A stretch of DNA of 64,000 nucleotides from Saussurea involucrata (lineage: Eukaryota; Streptophyta; Magnoliopsida; Asterales; Asteraceae), in NCBI GenBank assembly GCA_033807775.1, contig CM066319.1:141844983-141908982 (forward strand). Direction: 5' to 3'. A model generated the notes under the pieces. That model was not told the DNA's origin. It ran no database searches and saw only the letters and a program-made list of their open reading frames with translations. Numbering within the stretch: the first letter of the stretch is position 1; the number at the start of each line of letters is the position of its first letter. Made by a program: the position numbers and the translations under genes. Positions 55,583 through 64,000 of this stretch are shown here, in pieces.

Positions 55583-56871
55583 TGATAACGCCACTTTTTG
55601 GCGTTATTTTCGGTCCTCAAACCAATGAGATTGGCTTGTGTTCTAGCAAAAAGGCGGAACTTTATGGTTTATCGAGTGAAATGTGCAGGTAATCTAAAAG
55701 GCGGCAATCATCGAGAAAAGAAGCGGAAAAGAGCCCAAAACGAGTACAAAACGAAGCCAACGGAAGCCCGAGATCCCAGCCCAAGACCCGTGCCCGAACC
55801 AGGACCCGAACCTGACCCAGAACCTGATCCGGACACATAAGGGAAACCGCACGGTTTGTCCCGCGGTTTGCAAGCCACGGGACAAGTGGCGTAAGTCCCT
55901 GTTTTAGCTCTATAATTTGGTGTTTTTCGGATTTTAGGTCATTATCTCGACACGCGCGACGGGAGGCAGCTTGGGGGCGATTTTCAGAGCACTTTCACGT
56001 ATTTTGGAGCCACGATAGAGGATCGGTTGAGGACAAGTTCACCACGCGAAGCGGATTAGAGCCGAGAGAAGGGATTTCACCGTTCCATTCATCACGTTCA
56101 CGATCACTATGTTTGCACACACGATTTCTCTTCCTTTTCTTGTGTTTTTATCCATCACCAACATGAACTAATATTTAGATGTTGGGGGTTGGAATGAATT
56201 TGGTTTAAGCTTATAGACATTTGATTTGAACCTTTTATCAGTTTTTCCTAATTTAATGAAGCATGTGATTTAATCTTTAATGCTTTTGTGAGTTTGGCCA
56301 GCTTTCAATTGTTTTGTTTGTTTTTCAATTAAGTTCGAGAGAATTAATTGTTAACTAGAACTAGAAATTGCATGCCTAAGGTGAGAAATTGGATAGAGAT
56401 ATACCAAGTAAACCTTAGTCCCGTTGCAATCTTGAGTTTAATGTGTTTTGAATTCCATAGGTGAGATCGAGAGATAAAATTTGTGTTTTTCAAGATAAAA
56501 CCCGTTGTTGCTTGAGAAAGAACAACGGTGATTTTAGAGATTGGGTATTCATTATACTGAATAACTGGTAGTTGTTTTAAGTCAAGTGTTTGTACGTGAA
56601 AACCTTAGGATTTCCAACCCTCAACTGTTTTCTCTATCCGAAGTTTCCTAAGTTGTTTACTGTCCCGTTTGTGGTTTGTTTTCTTGCAATTAATTAGTTT
56701 AATACCAACAACTCAAATTTGCGACCGTTCAGTTAATAGATCTTATAGTCATTGTGATACTTAGTTCCTAGTTCCCTGTGTTCGATACTCGTACTTTTGT
56801 ACTATTACTTGATTCGACCCGTACACTTGCGGTTAGATTTAGGGGGGGGGGGGGTGTAAACTCACCTATCA
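55583..56871 (+). repeat. ATH 3' LTR (1289 bp)
   Basis: Aligns with 49791-51072. Length differs mainly by a run of 13 G at 56842-56854, where the 5' LTR has 5 G. Confidence 0.95.
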
Positions 56872-56876
56872 GTATC

Positions 56877-59842
56877 CCATCATAAGAAGAGTCCCACGAA
56901 CAATGCTTTCATTAATAAACCCAACTCATATTTATCTCCAAAACTATAATCATGATGCTCAACCTCAAGAACCTGAGGTGAGATCCCCAGCATACTTAGG
57001 TCCTGAGCCTTCTTTAGAAAGTATGAGTGAGGTAAGAGAAGAGGCAGAAGTGAACAGACCAGAGGTAAGAGTACCCGAAGTGGGGTCTTCCTCTGCTATT
57101 AATATGGAAGAGGAAGTAGTGGACAGAGCATCCCCTATGGAGGCTGTCTAAGAGGAAGAAAGGGAAGCTACAGAGGAGGTGGCAGAGAGTTCACCCTCGT
57201 CTGGTAGTAGTGAGGAAGAGAGTGAAGAAAAGATTGCAACTGAGTCCTCTACATCCCTAAGAGCCGAGGGAAATGTGAGCTTAGAAGAAGATGTTCAAAT
57301 AATGAACACACATATGCGTTTCCGAAGCCCAACTTCCAGTGCAACCACACAACCTATCCCTGGTGATCAAGACCAGAGGGATATTGAAACAGAGGTGCAC
57401 ACCTCAAACCCAAACCAGCTTGAACCACCAGAGGCAACTCTTCACGCCTCTGGTATGCACGAAACTGGGGAATCTATTTTCGGTAATGATGGCAATTCGC
57501 CCCAGGCCATCAATAGGTCACCTACATATGCGGAAGCCTCTGTGGCTTGCATAGACTTAACACAAACTAGCCCTGAGATCTTTCGTATCTCGCGTAGGCT
57601 CTGCCCAACTCAGGGACAATGGGATGACTTAGTAGCACAAGGGAAGACCTGTCTTGATCACAGGTCCTCTCAACACATCATATTTTCTTCTCCAGAACCT
57701 GAGCTGGATGAAGAAACTCTGATCAGAACGCCTGTAGATGTATCCCCTGAAAAGGAGCATCAAGGATCGGGTGGAAGTCCTCCAAGAGCCAACATAAAAA
57801 CAACTCTTGATGGAGGCACCTTTGAGCTCAAGGTTGACTTGGATCCATTTGTTGGAGACAAAATTACCCCCGCTGACACTGTCACCAGAGCAGAGCTCAA
57901 AAGCTTCTGTGACAGTATTAGCAACTCTTTGAATGAGTATAAACTTATCAATGAAACCAAAGAGGAGCTGATCCGCAAGGAGAATGCTTCTCTCAGAGAA
58001 GAGCAGCAAAAGGTCACTACTCAACATGCAGAGACTTCTCAGAAGTTTATTGATTCTGAAAGGGTCAGAGCAGAGGAGACAACAAAGTTGACAACAGAGC
58101 TCGCTGAACTAAAGAGAACCATAACAGAAAACCATACCGCAACAATGAACAGAACTCTGCCTATGCCTTCCATTATTTTGTCAGACTCAAACGTCAGAAC
58201 CTTGACAGAGTTAATCAATACCTCTGTCAAGAATGCTATAAAAGAGGCCACTGCACCAGAGGCCCCAGTACCCTTCCCTGACAGACAGCCAATCTACAGA
58301 GCATACATGGGCGAGTATAAGAAACAGGTCTTGAGCAGAATGATGACAATTTCTTCCAAGTTTGTCCAGAAAGCTCAAGCGACAGAGGGACATGTATAAG
58401 CATCTCTTGACTCTCACAAATTTAACTTTGAGAGTCAAGTTGATAAAATAAGAACTGCTGCAACAGAGGTCGAAGATGCATTGAAAAAGGAAGTCACTAC
58501 CTTCACAGATGCCATCTTACAAACTGCTACGAACAAAAGACCTACAGAAGGAGAACCTTCAAGAAAGAAGAGTAAGAATGACCCAAAGTTTGTTGTTCTG
58601 GCCTTACCCGATGACGACATTGAAGCTTCTGATGATGATGATGACTTCCAAGACGCTGCAGAAGGGAATTCAGATAATCAGATAGGTGAGTCCTCAAAGC
58701 AACAAAAGGAGGAGACAAAGAAAGAAAAGCAGAAAGAGCAAGAGAAAGAGAAAGAGAAAGAGCAAGAGAAGGGGAAAGAAAAAGAGACTGAAGCAGAGGA
58801 GATTGAAAAAGAAACACAAGGGGAAACAACAGAGACACCAGGGGAGATGGAAATAGAGGAAACTCCAACAGAAACATTGATGGTTGAGTTTGAAAAATTC
58901 AACTACATATTCAAAGACAGAACGATCAAACCATCAGAAGCGTCGAAATCTCAACCACCAGTGGTAATTATTCTTGACACTCCTCCCCAATCCCCAAGGA
59001 CTGAACCACAGAGAACACAACCATTATCTGCTGATGAACGACTAAACCAAAGTCAACCCCAAACCACACAAGAGCCTGAAAATCTTGCTGACTTCCTTAT
59101 GGCTGAAACACACGATGACCAGAACCCGCCTCAAAACCCACTAGAACAAAATCCTGAAGCTCGACACTCAGAAAAACCTGCAATCGAAACGGTTTTCTCT
59201 TATCTCTATGCTGACAGAGATATCATCCCATTGAATGTTGTACCCAACAACCCATACCTAAACCCCATCAGAGCCAATAAACTTTCAGAACAAAGGCGAA
59301 GGTTCATCATAACCAAATCTCATCTAAACAAAGCCATAAATTCAGCTTTCTCAATCAACAGAATTCTAAAGATAGAAGCGAATAAGTTTTCACATGACAG
59401 AGTTTTGTACCATGTCTACACAGTGGAATCAGAAGACAATAAGATAGAAAGTTTCAACGACAACGACCTTGTTCTTCTGAATCCCTACGACTTGATAACT
59501 CTTCATAGCTATTGTGAAAATCATATCGACAGATACATAGGCACATGAACTGCTATGAGGGAAATTCAGCTTGCCATGAAAGAGCACGTCGATCTCAGAA
59601 CGCAAGTTGATTTCCAGCTTGGCATGGAATTTGAAGTTGAGAAGCTAGAGATTGGTCCTCCAAATGAGAGTCTTGAGGGTCTTGATGACTACAGAACCGG
59701 AACTGTTGTTGGAGATCCAACAATACTCATCTGCCGACAAAAGGGCATCAAGAAAGCAATAAGATCAGAAGAAGCCCACAAGTACTCAAGTGAATCGCTG
59801 CTATATCTTAGAAGAATCATCTTGGAGCTTCCAAGAGAATAG
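56877..59842 (+). pseudogene. COP4 eORF, C-terminal part (stops at 57149, 58397, 59546)
   Basis: Same frame as 48950 once ATH and one GTATC copy (7,086 bp) are removed. It is rich in Glu, Ser, Pro and Thr to ~57800. A coiled coil follows near 57940-58130 (ETKEELIRKENASLREEQ), then a basic SRKKSKND patch and a Lys/Glu-only run at 58700-58790 (EKEKEKEQEKGKEKE). A folded-looking C-terminal region closes it (LHSYCENHIDRYIG, REIQLAMKEHVDLRTQ). Its end resembles the C-termini of extra ORFs in Asteraceae Copia elements as I remember them. No signal peptide or transmembrane segment is seen. Total eORF is ~1269 codons. Confidence 0.8.
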
Positions 59843-60094
59843 TGCCCTGAAGAAGATTTAAAGAGCTACATCTATCAAATAGACCTCCTGATAGAATTCA
59901 GAGAACTGATCAGAAGATTCGACAGAATTCTAAGAGGAAACTATTATGCTTAAAATACTTTTTCTTTTGCACTGCAATGTAACACTTTAAAAGAAAAGTA
60001 TCAAGTTTCACAGAGGATGATCTTCTCCTCTTTGTCTTTTGTTTAACTATCTCTGTAAATTGTAATTTTTTATTTTCAATAATTAGGGGGAGAT
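59843..60094 (+). other. COP4 3' untranslated region and polypurine tract
   Basis: Non-coding sequence ending TTAGGGGGAGAT at 60083-60094, identical to the COP2 tract, directly before the 3' LTR. Confidence 0.85.
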
Positions 60095-60795
60095 TGTTAG
60101 CCCCAAGTATACAAGATGTAAAAGTATTGAAAATATTACAAGTCAGAAGACCACCAGAGATCTGGCAGAAGACTTAGAAGAATTCAACCAGAAGATCATC
60201 AGAGCTCGACAGAGCTCTGGCAGAAGACTTCTTCTGTTCACCAGAAGAACTGTTCACACCAGAAGACCATCAGATCTCTGGCGTAAGCACTCTGGTGAAA
60301 TAAGACCTCTGTGAAGCTTAAGTCTCGTAGAAATCTCTAAGTGTTAGACACGTGTCCGTACTTTCCACGTAAGCCCTAAAAGGACGGAGACACACTTTCC
60401 ACGTGTCACCTCAGGGTTAGATAGTACACTGTCTAGGGCTTTATCAGGCTATAAATAGGAATGTAGTGGAACCCAAAATAGTAAGCTTTTGGAAGAATTG
60501 TTTTCCACAATTGTGAGAGCACACACTGCTACATTCCACACCACTACCACTGTACGATTTGTTTCCTGAGAGATTTCAGAATACACACACTTGAACGTGT
60601 TCTTGGTGTTATTCATTGTTATCAATATACGAGCAGCTTATTTACTTGATCTTGTTATCATTTACTGTTCAATATTGTTACTCTCACTGTTACATTATCG
60701 TCTACACAATCACTCACATTTAATGGCTTTATATAATGCTTCCGCTATCTGTTTTATGCTATTTATGTGATACAACGTGAATCTGGGAACCTCCA
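60095..60795 (+). repeat. COP4 3' LTR (701 bp)
   Basis: Matches 40304-41003. It retains CACGTGTCC, CCACGTAAG and CCACGTGTCACC before TATAAATA at 60450. It ends CCTCCA where the 5' copy has CCTACA. Confidence 0.93.
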
Positions 60796-60800
60796 ATTTT

Positions 60801-61158
60801 CAAAACAACAATCTAGCCTACATAGGTCTTCTTGTAATAGGAAGTAAAATGCTAGGGTAGAATGTAATAATAAAGCCTCTGTACCCCTATTCAATGTTTT
60901 TAATGAAAAGTTCAAGCAAATTTCTTCGCATATTCATTATTGTCATTGTTTTGAACTCATGCATCAATTGAATCAACACTTCTCTAGTCCACACTGTTTC
61001 CTCTCTATACCCAAAAGGAATACTAAATTCAAGGGTAAGAAGAAACAAAATGGTTCTTCATCAGAAGCTAAAACCAAATCCAAGGATGCTAAGAAAACCT
61101 TGAAGACCCCTAACAAACCTAGACCCATTTGGATATGGGTACCTAAAACTCTCTAATT
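60801..61158 (+). pseudogene. COP3 gag, C-terminal part beyond COP4
   Basis: The frame that enters COP4 at 40303 continues here once the insertion and one ATTTT copy are removed. It reads through a Lys/Ser-rich tail and ends IWIWVPKTL, then TAA at 61154-61156. The WVPK ending equals that of the COP1, COP2 and COP4 Gag. Confidence 0.75.
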
Positions 61159-61173
61159 GTGTAACAGAAGCAG

Positions 61174-64000
61174 TATGTGCCGATCTGGTATCTTGACTCC
61201 GGGTGCTCGTGGCACATCACTGGCGACAGAGGTCTACTATCCTCTTACAAAGATAAACTCGATGGAGGATCTGTGACCTTTGGCGACAACAAGAAGCGGT
61301 ATATAAAAGGCTACGGAGTCATCAAGAAGGAAAACATAACCGTTTGCAACGTTGCATATATGGATGGCCTTAAGTACAACCTTCTCAGTGTTAGGCAACT
61401 TTGTGATACGGGTTTCGACGTCATGTTCAAAAGAACCTTCTGCTCTCTGCAAGGTGAAGATACATGAGTCGAACGTCTGCGAGCCGAACGTAAGGGAGAT
61501 TTGTACCTCATGAACTTTAGTGTCAAAAACAAGAAAGACAAGCTCTGCCTTATTGCCTGTAAGAACGAAGAAGTCTGGTTATGGCATAACAGGTTCTGCC
61601 ACTTAAACTTTCATACTTTAGATAAGCTTGTTAAACTTGATCTTGCTAAAGGTTTACCAAATGTCAAATTCAGTAAAGATCATTTGTGCTCTGCCTGCAA
61701 AATAGGTAAACTCAAAAGAGCTAACCATAAAGGCAAGATTGATGTGTCTTGCCCTAGGCCTCTGTACATGCTACACGTTGACCTCTGCGGTCCAATCGTT
61801 ACACAGAGCCTAGGCGGCAAGAAATATATACTTGTGTTGATTGATGAATACTCGAGATATACATGGGTGGAATTTGTCAGAAAGAAATCAGATGTTCCAA
61901 ACATTCTGATAAACCTAATGAAAAAAATCCAGGTTCTGTATGTGTGCAGGATTCAAAAGTTGAGAAGCGGCAATGGAACATAATTCAAAAACTCTGTCAT
62001 TGAAGCTTACCTCACAGAAGAAGGCATATCTCATAACTTCTCTTCTGCACGCACCCCACAACAGAACGTCGTGGTTGAACGAAAGAACCACACGCTTGTG
62101 GAGGCTGCAAGAACTATGCTGTCAACATCTGGATTGCCTATTTCTTTCTGGGCAGAAGCAATATCAACCGCTTGCTATACCCAACATCGATCAACAATAG
62201 TGAAGAGACACATCAAAACACCTTACCACTTGATCAACAAAAGGCGACCAAATATCAAGTTCTTCCATGTATTTGGATGCAAGTGTTTTGTCCTGAATGA
62301 TAGAGAAGCTAGAGGAAAGTTTGATGTGAAAGCAGACGAAGGCAAGTTCATTGGGTACTCTTCCACCTCAAAGGCCTACAGAGTTTACCTTCTGCGGTCC
62401 CGAACCATTATAGAGAGTATCAATGTCTCTTTTGACGATTCCTTTCAAAAGACTTCTGAACAAATCAGTTCAGAACTCGGTCTGAATAAGGAATCCTCTG
62501 GCATCTCAAAGACAAGAGAAGCAGACCTAAATATGCTATTTGAAGAGATGTTCCATGATGATATTGATCTCTCTGCTGGAGCAATCAGAGCCTCTGGAGA
62601 AACATCTTCTGCCAACCAGACTGAGTCAGGTATATCTCTAACTGGTCCATTAAATACTTCATCCTCTTCTGTAAATCGTGCAGATGCAAGTGCTGAGGGG
62701 GAGCCAACAGAAGATGATACAAGCAAAGATTCTACCACAGAGGCACTGGAAATACCAACTCCAGCTACAACAGAGGAACCAATACCAGAGGAAAATGAGG
62801 ATTCAGTATCTATATCCTCAAAGGAATCAATTCCAACTCTTGTTGAAATACCTCGACAAGCAGAAGAACCAAGTTCAAGCACTGAAGTACCATCAACTAC
62901 AGAGGTTGCACCAGAACCACGGTGTGCAACCACATAGGTTCAACTAGATGATGCTAATGACCATCTTCCAAAAACGACAAAGTGGACGAAGAGTCATTCT
63001 TAGAGCCAAATCATCGGCGATCCTTCTGAAAAGGTCAAGACAAGATCAGCCACAACTAACTTTTGTTTCTTTACAAATTTTATCAGTGTGATTGAGCCAA
63101 AACGTGTTTCTGAAGCCCTAGATGACCCAAACTGGGTAGATGCGATGCAAGAAGAGATTCTACAGTTTGAGATAAACAAGGTATGAACCCTAGTTCCTTT
63201 GCCAAGAGGAAACAAGCAATAGGGACTAAATGGGTCTTTAGAAACAAGAAGGATAAGGATGGGGTGGTCATCAGAAATAAAGCGAGATTGGTGGCCAAGG
63301 GATATTGCCAAGCAGAAGGCATTGACTACGATGAGACTTTTGCCCCTGTCGCACGGCTAGAAGCAATAAGAATCTTCTTAGCCTTTGCAGCCCACAGAGG
63401 TTTCAAAGTTTTTCAAATGGATGTAAAATCTGCCTTTCTGAATGGTCAAATTCAAGAAGAAGTATACGTCCATCAGCCACCAGGGTTCGAAAGTGCCAAT
63501 TTCCCAAACCATGTTTACTTCATTGATAAAGCTCTATATGGACTGAAACAGGCTCCAAGAGCATGGTACGAACGCCTTTCAACCTTTCTCCTTAATAACA
63601 ATTTCGAAAGAGGTACAACTGATACTACTTTGTTTTATAAAAGAAAAGGTGATGAGATTCTGCTTGTACAAATTTATGTGGACGGCATTATTTTTGGTTC
63701 TACATATACAAAACACTGCACAGATTTTGAAAAGCTCATGCAGAGTGAGTTTGAAATGAGTATGATGGGAGAATTAAACTTCTTCCTAGGACTCCAAGTT
63801 AAACAATCATCAGAGGGAATCTTTATAAATCAAGCTAAATATGTCTCTGACATTCTTTCAAAATTCAATCTCTCTGATGCCTCTGTCATGAAGACCCCCA
63901 TGTCCACTGGAAATAAGTTACACTCAGATCCAGGTGGAAAATCTGTAGAGTGCAAGCTATACAGAGGCATGATTGGGTCCCTTTTATACTTAACAACATG
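61174..64000 (+). pseudogene. COP3 pol (protease, integrase, reverse transcriptase), decayed
   Basis: Protease motif DSG at 61195-61203 (WYLDSGCSWHITG). Stop TGA 61465. Integrase zinc finger HNRFCHLNF...CSACKIG (61585-61710), then HVDLCGP with the first catalytic Asp. The second catalytic motif is damaged: Asp to Gly at 61969 and the Glu of GTEF to a TAA at 61981. A further open stretch 62071-62937 (VERKNHTLVEAARTML) ends in a Ser/Thr/Glu-rich linker with TAG. Reverse transcriptase resumes with WVFRNKKDKDG after a frameshift near 63215 and reads to the window end. Its catalytic YVDD is YVDG at 63675-63686. Both enzymes are therefore dead. Confidence 0.92.

Larger units (their letters stand above)
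49791..56871 (+). mobile_element. ATH: Athila-like non-autonomous element (gag-protease only)
   Basis: LTRs 49791-51072 and 55583-56871 differ at roughly 25-30 sites by eye (~2%). The duplication GTATC is at 49786-49790 and 56872-56876. The primer site is of the Athila type. Between the LTRs are broken gag, an intact protease domain and ~2.1 kb of non-coding 3' region. There is no reverse transcriptase, RNase H or integrase. It sits in the COP4 eORF and is the youngest level of the deepest nest. Confidence 0.93.
40304..60795 (+). mobile_element. COP4: full-length Copia (Sirevirus-like), split by ATH
   Basis: LTRs 40304-41003 and 60095-60795 differ at roughly 17 sites by eye (~2.4%). The duplication ATTTT is at 40299-40303 and 60796-60800. 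Without ATH the element is about 13.4 kb. It has all Copia genes in the order protease, integrase, reverse transcriptase, RNase H after gag, then a ~1-kb spacer and a ~1269-codon eORF. Gag-pol is one continuous frame (41282-47959) with six stops and no frameshift. The eORF is likewise one frame with internal stops. Confidence 0.93.
36525..64000 (+). mobile_element. COP3: decayed Copia element, split by COP4, 3' end outside window
   Basis: LTR 36525-37229, Met-tRNA primer site 37232-37243 and gag 37541-40303 come before the split. Coding resumes at 60801-61158 and pol runs to the window end. COP4 with its ATTTT duplication separates the halves, and subtracting 20,497 bp restores the gag frame. 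The preceding TCACT (36520-36524) should recur after the unseen 3' LTR. The LTR begins TGTTAGC like that of COP4, and the Gag N-termini (TAGSLTKPPTLLRDEYPQWK) are nearly identical, so COP3 and COP4 are close relatives. Confidence 0.88.

Noticed and set aside
58542..58902. Ser/Leu/Phe-rich minus-strand frames
   Set aside because: Antisense of the Lys/Glu-rich run in the COP4 eORF.

Overview
The window is plant nuclear DNA made almost entirely of transposable elements. I found no intact host gene, rRNA, tRNA or CRISPR array. Supporting evidence is Copia elements primed by initiator-Met tRNA (TGGTATCAGAGC), Athila-, Tat- and Tekay-like Ty3/gypsy elements, CTAG-ending Helitrons, a hAT element with an 8-bp target duplication and a Mutator-like element with a 9-bp duplication. 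The Gag tails and extra 3' ORFs of the Copia elements resemble Sirevirus-type elements common in Asteraceae. A composite-family eudicot is therefore my best guess, from memory of those proteins only.

Layout. 1-4649: minus-strand LTR of an Athila-like element in which a ~906-bp LTR segment is tandemly repeated about 4.8 times. 4650-5749: unassigned, with a degenerate CCATGG-rich minisatellite. 5750-13543: three related non-autonomous Helitrons. One (5760-7902) sits inside the AT run at the 5' end of another (5750-5759 plus 7903-~9414). The third (~9634-13543) was split by a 2.19-kb near-palindromic Mutator-like element (9930-12116) carrying a MATH-domain gene fragment in each arm.

13919-64000 is a nest of LTR elements, named here as follows. 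GYP1 (13919-22090 and probably beyond) carries a hAT element in its 5' LTR and a Tekay-like LTR (TEK, minus strand) in its integrase. GYP2 (from 22091) interrupts the GYP1 3' LTR. GYP2 in turn holds COP1 (22294-27214, minus strand, in its 5' LTR), COP2 (29206-35909, in its gag) and COP3 (from 36525, in its protease). COP3 is split in gag by COP4 (40304-60795). COP4 is split in its extra 3' ORF by ATH, an Athila-like gag-protease element (49791-56871). The deepest path is GYP1 > GYP2 > COP3 > COP4 > ATH. Perfect 5-bp target duplications support COP1, COP2, COP4 and ATH, and reading frames on both sides of COP2, COP4 and ATH rejoin correctly.

Most interesting pattern. COP2 and COP4 both encode a long extra ORF (eORF) after the gag/pol region, and the two eORFs look related at their N-termini. 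In each, the eORF start codon lies 123-131 bp after an internal TATAAATACCC box, which follows a cluster of the same short family-specific motif found in that element's LTR upstream of its LTR TATA box. The COP2 motif is TTA-R/C-TACTGC and also fills a stretch of gag codons. The COP4 motif is CAGAGCTCTG or CAGAGCCTCTG. This suggests a second, LTR-like promoter for the eORF. COP2 has lost integrase and reverse transcriptase but has almost identical LTRs, so it moved recently and must have used enzymes supplied in trans.
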